Shown: positions 34,158-43,187 of the stretch, piece after piece | Layout: every line of letters begins with the position of its first letter | Position numbering within the stretch: the first letter of the stretch is position 1 | Assembly: GCA_018241225.1 (NCBI GenBank) | Contig: JAFEEG010000010.1 | Location: 186,001-250,000, forward strand | Reading direction: 5' to 3' | DNA from: Pseudomonadota bacterium | GTDB lineage: Bacteria > Pseudomonadota > Gammaproteobacteria > Burkholderiales > Burkholderiaceae_C | Length of the DNA: 64,000 bases | Translations under genes and position numbers: made by a program | The notes under the pieces: model-generated | Told to the model about the DNA's origin: nothing | The model's database searches: none | The model's input: only the letters and a program-made list of their open reading frames with translations

Positions 34158-36467
34158 TTGTCGCCGTTCAAGTTGTCTTCCGTGATGGCCCTGGTGGCCA
34201 GCGCGCTGGCCACCCCATTGGCTTTTGCACAGCCCAATCCGTCCCTGTTGAACAACAAGCAGGCGTTCATCGCCGATCTTTTGCGTCAGATGACGCTGGA
34301 AGAAAAAGTAGGACAGCTTCGCCTCATCAGCATCGGCCCCGAAATGCCGGCCCCGGAACTGGCGCGCGAGGTGGCGGCGGGAAAGGTGGGCGGCACCTTC
34401 AACTCGGTCAATCGCAAGGAGCAGCGTCCGCTGCAGGAGGCCGCGGTCAAGCAAAGCCGCATGCGCATTCCGATCTTCTTTGCCTACGACGTCATCCACG
34501 GCCACCGCACATCGTTCCCCATCGGACTGGGCCTGGCGTCCAGCTGGGACATGGAAGCCGTGCGCAAGGTGGCGCGCGTGTCGGCCATCGAAGCCGCCGC
34601 CGACGGCATCGACATCACCTGGTCGCCCACCGTCGATATCGCGCGCGACCCGCGCTGGGGCCGCACCTCCGAGGGCTTTGGCGAAGACCCCTACCTGGTG
34701 TCGCAGCTGGCGCGCGCCATGGTGCAGGGCTTCCAGAACGGTTCGCCCGCCAAGGCCGACAGCATCATGTCGGCGGTCAAGCACTTTGCGCTGTACGGCG
34801 CGGTGGAAGGCGGGCGCGACTACAACGTCGTCGACATGAGCCCCATGCGCATGTACAACGACTACCTGCCGCCCTACAAGGCCGCCATCGATGCGGGCGC
34901 GGGCGGCGTGATGATCGCGCTGAACACCGTCAACGGCGTGCCGGCATCGGCCAACAAGTGGCTGCTGCAAGACCTGCTGCGCAAGCAGTGGGGCTTCAAG
35001 GGCCTCACCGTCAGCGACCATGGCGCCATTACCGAGCTGATGCGCCACGGCGTGGCCAGCGACGAGACCGAGGCCGCCAAGCTGGCCATCGAGGCCGGCG
35101 TGGACATGAGCATGGCCGACAAGGTCTACACGACGGAACTGCCCGCCCTGGTGCGCTCGGGCAAGGTCAAGCAGAGCGACGTGGACAACGCGGTGCGCGA
35201 GGTGCTGGGCGCCAAGTACGACCTGGGCCTGTTCCACAACCCGTTCCTGCGCATCGGCAAGGCCGAGGACGACCCGGCCGACCCCAAGGCCGACAGCCGC
35301 CTGCACCGCGCCCCGGCACGCGAGATGGCGCGCAACACGCTGGTGCTGCTGGAGAACAAGAGCAAGACGCTGCCCTTGAAGAAGAGCGCCACCGTGGCGC
35401 TGGTGGGCCCGCTGGCCGACGCGCAGGTGGACATGATGGGCGTGTGGTCCGGCCAGGCCGTGACGGCGCAGACCGTCACGCTGCGCCAGGGCATGAGCAA
35501 CGTGCTGTCGGGCCAGGGCGGCAAGCTCGTGTATGCGCGCGGCGCCAACGTCACCAACGACCCCAAGCTGGTCGAGTACCTCAACTTCCTGAACTGGGAC
35601 GCGCCCGAAGTCACGCAGGACCGCCGCACGCCGCAGGCCATGATCGACGAGGCCGTGGCCGCCGCCAAGCAGGCCGACGTGGTGGTGGCTGCGGTGGGCG
35701 AGGCGCGCGGCATGTCGCACGAGTCGTCCAGCCGCACGCGCCTGGACCTGCCCGAGAGCCAGCAGGCGCTGCTCAAGGCGCTCAAGGCCACCGGCAAGCC
35801 GCTGGTGCTGGTGCTGCTCAACGGCCGCCCGCTCACGCTGAACTGGGAGCGCGAGAACGCCGACGCGATCCTCGAAACCTGGTTCGCCGGCACCGAAGGC
35901 GGCAACGCCATTGCCGACGTGCTCTATGGCGATGCCAATCCCTCGGGCAAGCTGCCCATCTCGCTGCCGCGCTCGGTGGGGCAGATCCCCACCTACTACA
36001 ACCACCCGCGCCTGGGCCGGCCTTTCACGCCGGGCAAGCCGGGCAACTACACCTCGCAGTACTTCGACGAGCCGCAGGGCGCGCTCTATCCGTTCGGCTA
36101 TGGCCTGAGCTACACCGACTTCTCGTTGAGCGACATCACCCTGTCGAGCCCCACCATGCAGCGCAATGGCAAGGTGGAGGCCAGCATCACCGTCACCAAC
36201 ACCGGCGACCGCGCGGGCGAGACGGTGGTGCAGCTGTACATCCAGGACCTGGCGGCCTCGGTGGTGCGGCCGGTGAAGGAACTCAAGGACTTCCAGAAGG
36301 TGATGCTGCAGCCCGGCGAGAAGAAGACGCTTCGCTTCAATGTCACCGAGGACAAGCTCAAGTTCTACAACGCCAAGCTCGAATTCGCCGCGGAGCCGGG
36401 CAAGTTCAACCTGCAGGTGGGGCTGGACTCCGAGGCGGTGAAGGAAGCGGGCTTCGAGTTGCGCTGA
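34158..36467 (+). CDS. bglX: periplasmic beta-glucosidase, glycoside hydrolase family 3
   Basis: About 769 residues, matching E. coli BglX (765). A signal peptide (SSVMALVASALATPLAFAQ) leads to the GH3 N-domain with DVIHGHRTSFPIGLGLASSWD and the nucleophile Asp in GLTVSDHGAI; then the C-domain (VVAAVGEARGMSHESSSR) and a fibronectin-III-like end (FGYGLSYTDFSLSDI). It cleaves terminal beta-linked glucose. A TTG at 34158 with AAGGAG before it gives a proper signal peptide; the ATG at 34092 would place 22 basic, Pro-rich residues before it. Divergent from opgG, so turnover of periplasmic glucans is a natural guess. Confidence 0.92.
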   Translation: MSPFKLSSVMALVASALATPLAFAQPNPSLLNNKQAFIADLLRQMTLEEKVGQLRLISIGPEMPAPELAREVAAGKVGGTFNSVNRKEQRPLQEAAVKQSRMRIPIFFAYDVIHGHRTSFPIGLGLASSWDMEAVRKVARVSAIEAAADGIDITWSPTVDIARDPRWGRTSEGFGEDPYLVSQLARAMVQGFQNGSPAKADSIMSAVKHFALYGAVEGGRDYNVVDMSPMRMYNDYLPPYKAAIDAGAGGVMIALNTVNGVPASANKWLLQDLLRKQWGFKGLTVSDHGAITELMRHGVASDETEAAKLAIEAGVDMSMADKVYTTELPALVRSGKVKQSDVDNAVREVLGAKYDLGLFHNPFLRIGKAEDDPADPKADSRLHRAPAREMARNTLVLLENKSKTLPLKKSATVALVGPLADAQVDMMGVWSGQAVTAQTVTLRQGMSNVLSGQGGKLVYARGANVTNDPKLVEYLNFLNWDAPEVTQDRRTPQAMIDEAVAAAKQADVVVAAVGEARGMSHESSSRTRLDLPESQQALLKALKATGKPLVLVLLNGRPLTLNWERENADAILETWFAGTEGGNAIADVLYGDANPSGKLPISLPRSVGQIPTYYNHPRLGRPFTPGKPGNYTSQYFDEPQGALYPFGYGLSYTDFSLSDITLSSPTMQRNGKVEASITVTNTGDRAGETVVQLYIQDLAASVVRPVKELKDFQKVMLQPGEKKTLRFNVTEDKLKFYNAKLEFAAEPGKFNLQVGLDSEAVKEAGFELR

Positions 36468-36479
36468 TGCCGGCCTGGC

Positions 36480-37472
36480 TCAGGTGCCGCCCGAAAGCCG
36501 GCGGCGCCTGCCAGGCGATGCCGTGCGGCGCGGCTTGGCGGGCGGCATATGCTGCGCCGCCTCCTCGGCCACGGCCGCGAAGTGCGCGCGGATGATTCCA
36601 AAGGCCCGCTCCACCGCCGGCACCCGCGTGCGGCCGGCACGCTCGATGATGCCCAGCGTGAGTTGAATATCCAGCGGCGGGTCCACGTCCAGCTTCACCA
36701 CGACGCCCTTGCGCAGGTCCGCAACCATCGAGACGTCCGTTCCCGGGGCGATGGCATCGCTGGAGGTCAGCAGCGTCAGCATGGTCGAGACGTCGTTGGT
36801 GCTCACCGCGAAGTGATCCTGCAGCGGCATCGACAGCCCATACAGCGCGGCCATCTTGTCGAACAGCGGCTGGCCGGCATAGCCCGCGCCGATGAGCGGA
36901 TAGGCCTTCAGCGCGTCGATGCCGACACTGGCCTGCCCGTCGAGCGGATGCCCGCGGCGCGCGAACCAGCCGAAGGTGCAGTCGTAGATGGGCTCCGCCC
37001 GCATCTCTGTGTCGTGTGCCACCGAGTCGATGTCGCCGATGAAGAAATCGAGCTCTTCGCGTCGAAGCGCCGCCAGCAGCGTGTCGGTGCTGTGCACCGC
37101 CGTGCCCAGGCTCAGGCCGGGCGTGTCTGAAAGCAACTGCAGCAGCATCGGCGCCATGAGCGTGCGCGCGATCGACGACCCCATGCCGAAGTGCAGGGAG
37201 CCCAGCTCGCCGGCACGCATGAGGGAGAGGGTGCGGGCGCCTTCCTTCTCGTCGAAGACGATGCGCCGTGCGCGCTCGGCATACACCAGCGCATAGGGCG
37301 TGGGTCGCAGGCGCCGGTCCTGCCGGTCGAACAACGGAACGCGCAGCTCGTCCTCCAGCGAGCGCAGGCTGCGCGACAGCGCCGGCAGGCTCAGGTGCAC
37401 CACCTCGGCAGCGGCGCTGAGCGAGCCAAGGTCCATCACCGCGAGGAAGTGGCGAAGCTGCCGGGTGTTCAT
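36480..37472 (-). CDS. LysR-family transcriptional regulator
   Basis: About 330 residues. The helix-turn-helix (QLRHFLAVMDLGSLSAAAEVVHLSLPALSRSLRSLEDELRV) precedes the effector-binding domain, with a basic tail of about 25 residues (PPAKPRRTASPGRRRR). The ATG at 37472 fits LysR N-termini; the frame remains open beyond it but overlaps the divergent operon. It diverges from the amidotransferase gene at 37578 and likely controls the three-gene unit 37578-40872 through the TTGC-N7-GCAA boxes in between. Confidence 0.92.
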   Translation of the reverse strand: MNTRQLRHFLAVMDLGSLSAAAEVVHLSLPALSRSLRSLEDELRVPLFDRQDRRLRPTPYALVYAERARRIVFDEKEGARTLSLMRAGELGSLHFGMGSSIARTLMAPMLLQLLSDTPGLSLGTAVHSTDTLLAALRREELDFFIGDIDSVAHDTEMRAEPIYDCTFGWFARRGHPLDGQASVGIDALKAYPLIGAGYAGQPLFDKMAALYGLSMPLQDHFAVSTNDVSTMLTLLTSSDAIAPGTDVSMVADLRKGVVVKLDVDPPLDIQLTLGIIERAGRTRVPAVERAFGIIRAHFAAVAEEAAQHMPPAKPRRTASPGRRRRLSGGT

Positions 37473-37483
37473 GTGCGGATCAT

Positions 37484-37529
37484 TTGCAGATTGCGCAACC
37501 AGATCGTCATCAAGTTGCAATTTACGCAA
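37484..37529. promoter_or_regulatory. two TTGC-N7-GCAA boxes, candidate LysR operator
   Basis: Box 1 TTGCAGATTGCGCAA (37484-37498) and box 2 TTGCAATTTACGCAA (37515-37529) are 15-bp T-N11-A elements with identical 4-bp arms, 31 bp apart start to start, i.e. three helical turns. They occupy the gap between the divergent LysR and amidotransferase starts. Confidence 0.62.
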
Positions 37530-37577
37530 TGTAGTGCGCTTTCTAGACTCGGCGCAAGTTCCAGCACTTGCCCGAAT

Positions 37578-38393
37578 ATGTCCCGCCCCGCCAACGCTCC
37601 CGCCCACCGTCCCCTCGTGGTCATCGCCTCCGACCGCATCGAGCGGCACGGCCATCCCGCGCATGCCGTCCTGCATGGCTATGTGCGCGCCGTGTCCGAG
37701 TGCGCCGGTGCCGTGGCGCTGGGCTTGCCCGCTGCGGCGGACGCCTTCGATGTCGCCAGCCTCATCCACGGCATCGACGGCGTCGTCCTGACGGGCAGCC
37801 CCTCGAACGTGGCGCCCGCGCGCTATGGCCAGCCCGAGCTCGGGCAGGAGATGCTGCTCGATCCGGCCCGCGACGAGGCCGTGTTGCCGTTGCTGCGCCA
37901 CCTGATCGAGGCGGGCGTGCCGGTCCTCGCGGTCTGCCGCGGGTTCCAGGAAATGAACGTCGCCTTCGGCGGCACGCTGGATGTGGCCGTGCACGCGCGC
38001 TCTGGTCGGCTCGACCACCGCGAAGGCGATCACGACCGACCCATCCAGCGCTGGTACGACGACAGCCACGACATCGACATCCAGCCCGGCGGGCTGCTGT
38101 CGCGCCTTGTCCAGGCGCAGCGCATGCAGGTCAATTCGCTGCATCACCAGGGCATCGCGCGGCTGGGCGACGGGCTGCGTGTCGAGGCCAAGGCGCCGGA
38201 CGGCCTTGTCGAGGCGTTCTCGGTTTCGTGGGCGCCGGCCTTTGCGCTGGGCGTGCAGTGGCATCCCGAAATGCGCATCGACGACTGCCCCCTGGCGCAG
38301 GGCATCTTCAAGGCCTTTGGCGCCGCTTGCCGCCAGCGGCAGGCCAGGCGACTGGGCACCGGCACCCGGCCGGCCCACGCGTTGGCCGCCTGA
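37578..38393 (+). CDS. gamma-glutamyl-gamma-aminobutyrate hydrolase-like class I amidotransferase
   Basis: 271 residues of the PuuD-like peptidase C26 group. The nucleophile Cys is in VLAVCRGFQEMN (about 119), the catalytic His in GVQWHPEM (about 230), and an oxyanion loop TGSPSNVAP is present. Family members hydrolyse gamma-glutamyl bonds, for example gamma-glutamyl-GABA in putrescine breakdown. No other puu gene is nearby, so the substrate may be a different gamma-glutamyl or glutamine-like amide. First of three plus-strand genes under a divergent LysR. Confidence 0.87.
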   Translation: MSRPANAPAHRPLVVIASDRIERHGHPAHAVLHGYVRAVSECAGAVALGLPAAADAFDVASLIHGIDGVVLTGSPSNVAPARYGQPELGQEMLLDPARDEAVLPLLRHLIEAGVPVLAVCRGFQEMNVAFGGTLDVAVHARSGRLDHREGDHDRPIQRWYDDSHDIDIQPGGLLSRLVQAQRMQVNSLHHQGIARLGDGLRVEAKAPDGLVEAFSVSWAPAFALGVQWHPEMRIDDCPLAQGIFKAFGAACRQRQARRLGTGTRPAHALAA

Positions 38394-38413
38394 ATCTTCC
38401 TTCCGCAAACCGA

Positions 38414-39508
38414 ATGAACACCGCCATGAACGCCACCGATCTCTTCAGCCCGACCTATGCCGTTGCGCGCCGCAAGTTCATGGCGGCTGCCGGGGCGCGC
38501 GGCCTGGCGGTGGACAGCCACGTGCTCGACCTGCCAGGTGCGCAGGGCGAGGTCCTGGCCATGGACGTGGTGCGCGACGGCCCGGCCAATGCATCGAGGA
38601 TGCTGATCGTGCTCAGCGGCGTGCATGGGGTCGAGGGCTTCTGCGGCTCGGCGATCCAGACCGGCATGCTGACCGCCGGTGCGCCCCTGCACCCGGACAC
38701 CGCCGTGCTTCACGTGCATGCGGTCAACCCCTACGGCTTCTCGCACCTGCGCCGCGTGACGCAGGAGAACGTGGACCTCAACCGCAACTTCGTCGACTTC
38801 GCCAAGCCCCTGCCGGTGAATGCCGGCTACGACGAAATCCACGAGTGGCTGCTGCCAGTCGGCTGGCCGCCCGCGGAGCAAGCCGAGGCCGCGCTGGCTG
38901 CCTACCGCGAGCGCCATGGTGCGCGCGGCCTGCAGCGCGCCATCGGCCTGGGGCAGCACAGCCGGGCCGACGGCATGTTCTTTGGCGGACACGGCGCTGC
39001 CTGGAGCAATCGCACGTTCCGCTCCATCCTGCGGCACTACACGCCGCAGGCGCGGCAGATTGCCTCCATCGACATCCACACCGGGCTCGGGCCCTACGGC
39101 GTGGGTGAGCGCATCTTCGCGAGCTTCGATCGTGCCGTGCTGCCGCGCGCGCAGCAGTGGTGGGGCGACCTCACCGACGTGCACAACGGCAGCTCGACCA
39201 GCATCCCGATGACGGGCCCGATCCAGACGGCGCTGTTCGAGGAATGCCCGCAGGCCGAGCAGATAGGCATCTGCCTGGAGTACGGCACCTATCCCAACGA
39301 GCGCGTCATGCCCGCCCTGCGCGCCGAGCACTGGCTGCACCGCCACGGTTCGTCCGATGCGGCGCAAGTGCAGCAGATCAAGCAAGACATCAAAGACGCC
39401 TTCTATCCCGACGCCGACGACTGGAAGCGCAGCATCTGGCAGCAGGGCCGCGAGGCCTGCCTGCAGGCCATCGAGGGCCTTCAGGAAAGCTGCGCTGCCA
39501 ACGCCTGA
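38414..39508 (+). CDS. DUF2817 M14-like zinc hydrolase
   Basis: 364 residues without signal peptide. It has the zinc carboxypeptidase pattern of this family: HGVEGFCGSA with the first His and Glu ligands, NPYGFSHLRRVTQENVDLNRNF with the substrate-binding Arg and Asn, DIHTGLGPYG with the last His ligand, and CLEYGTYP with the catalytic Glu. It should cleave an amide or peptide bond in the cytoplasm. It stands between a gamma-glutamyl hydrolase-like gene and a transporter gene, 20 and 35 bp away, suggesting stepwise breakdown of one imported amide. Confidence 0.85.
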   Translation: MNTAMNATDLFSPTYAVARRKFMAAAGARGLAVDSHVLDLPGAQGEVLAMDVVRDGPANASRMLIVLSGVHGVEGFCGSAIQTGMLTAGAPLHPDTAVLHVHAVNPYGFSHLRRVTQENVDLNRNFVDFAKPLPVNAGYDEIHEWLLPVGWPPAEQAEAALAAYRERHGARGLQRAIGLGQHSRADGMFFGGHGAAWSNRTFRSILRHYTPQARQIASIDIHTGLGPYGVGERIFASFDRAVLPRAQQWWGDLTDVHNGSSTSIPMTGPIQTALFEECPQAEQIGICLEYGTYPNERVMPALRAEHWLHRHGSSDAAQVQQIKQDIKDAFYPDADDWKRSIWQQGREACLQAIEGLQESCAANA

Positions 39509-39543
39509 GTGGCATTCTTGTCCCCAACCCAGCGAGTTCTTCC

Positions 39544-40872
39544 ATGACCGCCACCACCATTTCCTCCCAAGCCGCATCGGCGGGCGCTTCGGCCGCCCGC
39601 GACCACGCGACGCCGCAGTCCGGCATCAGCCGCAAGGCCATTGCTGCCGCCGTGGCGGGCAATGCGCTGGAGTTCTACGACTTCGTCATCTACGCGTACT
39701 TCGCCGTGTACATCGGCAAGACCTTCTTCCCGGTGGGTGGCGAGTTCGGCAGCCTGCTGGCGGCCGTGGCCACCTTCGGCGTGGGCTTCTTCACCCGGCC
39801 CCTGGGCGGCGTGCTGATCGGTGCCTTCGCCGACAAGGCGGGACGCAAGCCGGCCATGATCCTTACGGTGGCGCTGATCACCTTCGGCACGCTCGGCCTG
39901 GCCGCCACGCCCAGCTACGCCAGCATCGGCATCGCGGCGCCCATCATCGTGGTGTTCTGCCGGCTGCTGCAGGGCCTGGCGCTGGGCGGCGAGGTCGGTC
40001 CGGCCACGGCATTGCTCATCGAGGCGGCGCCTCCCGGGCGCCGTGGCTTCTATTCGAGCTGGCAGATCGCCAGCCAGGGCCTGGCCGTGGCGGTGGGCGG
40101 CGTCTTCGGCGTCACGCTTTCGCTGCTCCTGTCGCCGCAAGACCTGGCGGCCTGGGGCTGGCGCGTGCCTTTCCTGGTCAGCCTCGTGCTCGTTCCCATT
40201 GCCATCTACATCCGCCGCAGCCTGCCCGAGACGCACGGCGGCGAGCAGGAGCGCAGCGGTGCGTCCATCGTGGGCTCGGTGTTCCGCGAGCATCGCAAGA
40301 TCCTGGTGCTGGGCGTGCTTGCAACCGCATCGACCGCAGTGGCCTCGCAAGTGGGCAACTACATGGTGACCTATGCGGTGCAGGTGCTCAAGCTTCCCGC
40401 CGCGCTGGCGCAGGGCAGCGTACTGATGGGCGGCGTGATGACCTTCGCCTTCGCGCTTGTCGGCGGCGTCCTGTGCGACAAGCTGGGCCGCCGCGCCGTC
40501 AACCTCGTGCCGCGGCTGGCGCTCATGCTGCTGATCGTTCCCTTGTTCATGTGGCTGGCGGGTGCCCCCGGTGCCGCGACGCTGCTCACGGTAACGGCCA
40601 TCCTGGCCGCGCTCACCGCGATGTTCGGCGCCGCGGGCCTGGTGCAGGTGCCTGAGCTGCTGCCCATTGCGGTGCGCAGCACGGGCCTGTCGCTGGTGTA
40701 TGCCATCGGCACCTCGATCTTCGGCGGCACCACGCAGTTCGTCGTGACCTGGCTGCTGGCCGTGACCCACAACCCCATGTCGCCGGCCTGGTACGTGGTG
40801 GCCATGAGCGCGGTGAGCGTCGTGGCCATGTGGATGCTGCCCGAATCGCGCAACGTCGACGTGCAGCGCTGA
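39544..40872 (+). CDS. MFS transporter, metabolite:H+ symporter (MHS) type
   Basis: 442 residues with 12 helices. AAAVAGNALEFYDFVIYAYFA is the MHS signature at helix 1, and GGVLIGAFADKAGRKPAM is the conserved loop between helices 2 and 3. These carriers take up organic acids, betaines or related zwitterions with protons. Third gene of the LysR-controlled unit, so it probably imports the substrate of the two hydrolases. It converges on a Bug gene. Confidence 0.88.
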   Translation: MTATTISSQAASAGASAARDHATPQSGISRKAIAAAVAGNALEFYDFVIYAYFAVYIGKTFFPVGGEFGSLLAAVATFGVGFFTRPLGGVLIGAFADKAGRKPAMILTVALITFGTLGLAATPSYASIGIAAPIIVVFCRLLQGLALGGEVGPATALLIEAAPPGRRGFYSSWQIASQGLAVAVGGVFGVTLSLLLSPQDLAAWGWRVPFLVSLVLVPIAIYIRRSLPETHGGEQERSGASIVGSVFREHRKILVLGVLATASTAVASQVGNYMVTYAVQVLKLPAALAQGSVLMGGVMTFAFALVGGVLCDKLGRRAVNLVPRLALMLLIVPLFMWLAGAPGAATLLTVTAILAALTAMFGAAGLVQVPELLPIAVRSTGLSLVYAIGTSIFGGTTQFVVTWLLAVTHNPMSPAWYVVAMSAVSVVAMWMLPESRNVDVQR

Positions 40873-40888
40873 AAGGGCAGGCCGGGCA

Positions 40889-41869
40889 TCACTCGATGCT
40901 GACCTTGGCCTCTTTCACCAGTTGGGCGTACTTGGCGGTGTCGCCCTTGATCCTGGCGGCCATCTGCTCGGTGGTGTCGCCAACGGGTTCGGCGCCGACG
41001 TCTTCCATGCGCTTCCTGAACTCGGGCGACTGGATGATCTTCACCATCTCGGTGTTGAGCCTGGCCACCACGTCCTTGGGCGTGTCCTTGGGGGCCAGGA
41101 TGCCGAACCAGGTGCCCTGGTCGAAGCCCTTGAGGCCGGCCTCGGCCAGCGTGGGCACGTCGGGCAGCGTGCTCGACCGCTTGGCGGTCGTTACGGCCAG
41201 CGCGCGCAGCTTGCCGCCCTTGATGTGCTGCACCACCGGCGTGAGCGTGTCGAAGGACATGTCCACCTGGCCACCCAGCAGGTCGGTGGTCAGCGGCGCA
41301 CTGCCCTTGTAGGGCACGTGCAGCAGGTCCACGCCGGCCAGGCTGGAGAACTGCGTGCCGATCAGGTGCTGCACCGTGCCGTTGCCGTTCGAGCCGTACG
41401 ACAGCTTGCCCGGCGCGGCCTTGGCCTGCGCCACCAGGCCCTTCACGTCGGTGGCGGGGTTCTTCGCATTCACCACCAGCACGTTGGGCACGATGGCAAT
41501 GGTGGTGATCGGCGCAAAGCTGGTCTCGAAGTCGTAGGGCAGCTTCTTGTAGACGCTGGTGGCAATGGTGTGGTGCACCGCGCCCATCAGCAGCGTGTAG
41601 CCGTCGGGCCTGGCCTTGGCCACGTAGTCGGCGCCCACGGTGGCACCCGCGCCGGGCTTGCTTTCGACGATCACCGGCTGGCCCAGGCTCTGCGACAGCT
41701 TGTCGCTCAGCGAGCGGGCCAGCACGTCGGAGCTGCCGCCGGGCGGGAAGGGCACCACCAGGTTGATGGGCTTGGCGGGCCAGGTCTGCGCGGTGGCGCC
41801 CGACGCGGCCAGCGCCAGCGCAACGGCGGCCATGGCGCCAGCGCTGCGGCGGGTGATGCGGATGCTCAT
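40889..41869 (-). CDS. Bug (TctC) family binding protein
   Basis: 326 residues. The signal MSIRITRRSAGAMAAVALALAASGATAQ ends in ATA-Q; then WPAKPINLVVPFPPGGSSDVLARSL and KPGAGATVGADYVAKARPDG show the Bug fold. AAGGAGACA precedes the ATG. It follows the tartrate/malate dehydrogenase gene on the same strand with a strong hairpin between them. Probably a periplasmic receptor for tartrate or a related hydroxy acid; no TctAB genes are adjacent. Confidence 0.9.
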   Translation of the reverse strand: MSIRITRRSAGAMAAVALALAASGATAQTWPAKPINLVVPFPPGGSSDVLARSLSDKLSQSLGQPVIVESKPGAGATVGADYVAKARPDGYTLLMGAVHHTIATSVYKKLPYDFETSFAPITTIAIVPNVLVVNAKNPATDVKGLVAQAKAAPGKLSYGSNGNGTVQHLIGTQFSSLAGVDLLHVPYKGSAPLTTDLLGGQVDMSFDTLTPVVQHIKGGKLRALAVTTAKRSSTLPDVPTLAEAGLKGFDQGTWFGILAPKDTPKDVVARLNTEMVKIIQSPEFRKRMEDVGAEPVGDTTEQMAARIKGDTAKYAQLVKEAKVSIE

Positions 41870-41912
41870 GCTTGTCTCCTTGGGTCTTGTGTCTTTGCAG
41901 GGCTGCGCTTGG

Positions 41913-41939
41913 CCACCCACGCCGACCAGGCGTGGGTGG
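41913..41939 (-). promoter_or_regulatory. perfect 11-bp intercistronic stem-loop
   Basis: CCACCCACGCC (41913-41923) and GGCGTGGGTGG (41929-41939) are exact complements around GACCA, between the dehydrogenase stop and the Bug start. There is no U-tract. It may pause or stabilise one end of a processed transcript so that the binding protein is made in a different amount. Confidence 0.55.
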
Positions 41940-41979
41940 TTCGCAAGCTGGGTGGGTAGCGAGAGCTTCAGGCGGCCGT

Positions 41980-43065
41980 TCAGGCCACCTTGCGTGCCGG
42001 GGCAGTGGCCAGCTGCGCGCAGACGGCCTCGGTCACGGCGGCGGTCGTGGCCGTGCCGCCCAAGTCGCGCGTGTGCAGCGCCGGGTTGGCCGTGACTTGC
42101 TCGACGGCAGCCATCACGCGGGCGGCGGCCTCGTGCTCGCCCAGGTGCTCGAGCAGCATCACCACCGACCAGAAAGTGCCCACCGGATTGGCCAGGCCCT
42201 GGCCCATGATGTCGAAGGCCGAGCCGTGGATGGGCTCGAACATCGAGGGGTAGCGGCGCTCGGGATCGATGTTGCCGGTGGGCGCAATGCCCAGGCTGCC
42301 GGCCAGTGCGGCGGCCAGGTCGCTCAGGATGTCGGCATGCAGGTTGGTGGCCACGATGGTGTCGAGCGAAGCCGGCTTGTTGACCATGCGCGCCGTCATG
42401 GCGTCGACCAGTTCCTTGTCCCACTTCACATCGGGGAATTCGGCGGCCACTTCATTGGCGATCTGGTCCCACATCACCATCGCATGTCGCTGCGCATTGC
42501 TCTTGGTCACCACCGTGAGCTGCTTGCGGGGCCGCGACTGGGCCAGGCGGAAGGCGAAGCGGATGATGCGCTCCACGCCGGCGCGGGTCATGATCGACAC
42601 GTCGGTGGCCACCTCGATCGGGTGCCCCTGGTGGGCGCGGCCGCCCACGCCGGAATACTCGCCTTCGGAGTTCTCGCGCACGATCACCCAGTCCAGGTCT
42701 TGCGGGCTGCAGCGCTTGAGCGGGCCGTCGATGCCCGGGAGGATGCGCGTGGGCCGCACGTTGGCGTACTGGTCAAAGCCCTGGCAGATCTTCAGGCGCA
42801 GGCCCCACAGCGTGATGTGGTCCGGAATGTGCGGGTCACCCGCCGATCCGAACAGGATGGCGTCCTTGTCGCGCAGGGCGTCCAGGCCGTCGGCCGGCAT
42901 CATCACGCCGTGCGCGCGGAACCAGTCGCCGCCCCAGCCGAAGTCCTCGAACTCGAAGCCGAAGCCGCTGCCGGCGGCCACCGCCTGCAGCACCTGCTGG
43001 CCGGCGGGCACCACCTCCTTGCCGATGCCGTCGCCGGGAATGGTTGCGATCTTGTACGTCTTCAT
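41980..43065 (-). CDS. tartrate dehydrogenase / D-malate dehydrogenase type beta-decarboxylating enzyme
   Basis: About 361 residues of the isopropylmalate/isocitrate dehydrogenase superfamily. It starts IATIPGDGIGKEVVPAG; RENSEGEYSGVGGR, the catalytic Lys/Asp region TKSNAQRHAMVMWD, and ATNLHADILSDLAAALAGSLGIAPTGNI give the TtuC/DmlA subgroup. It oxidises tartrate, D-malate or a related 2-hydroxy acid with NAD. The ATG at 43065 (GGAG upstream) is used; 19 further codons are open. Divergent from a LysR gene and followed by a Bug binding protein. Confidence 0.9.
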   Translation of the reverse strand: MKTYKIATIPGDGIGKEVVPAGQQVLQAVAAGSGFGFEFEDFGWGGDWFRAHGVMMPADGLDALRDKDAILFGSAGDPHIPDHITLWGLRLKICQGFDQYANVRPTRILPGIDGPLKRCSPQDLDWVIVRENSEGEYSGVGGRAHQGHPIEVATDVSIMTRAGVERIIRFAFRLAQSRPRKQLTVVTKSNAQRHAMVMWDQIANEVAAEFPDVKWDKELVDAMTARMVNKPASLDTIVATNLHADILSDLAAALAGSLGIAPTGNIDPERRYPSMFEPIHGSAFDIMGQGLANPVGTFWSVVMLLEHLGEHEAAARVMAAVEQVTANPALHTRDLGGTATTAAVTEAVCAQLATAPARKVA

Positions 43066-43187
43066 GCTGCTTGCTCCGTGATGGGTTGGATGTGATGCGA
43101 TGGGCGTACTGTAGAAACGCAAGGCCTTTCCGGATCGGCGCTAAAGTGAATCCATCGTTAACCTGAATTCAATAATGAGGAGGCCGC

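Noticed and set aside
36480..38408. A 642-codon frame that would extend the LysR protein by about 310 residues
   Set aside because: The extension overlaps the divergent amidotransferase gene and its operators, and LysR N-termini begin at 37472.
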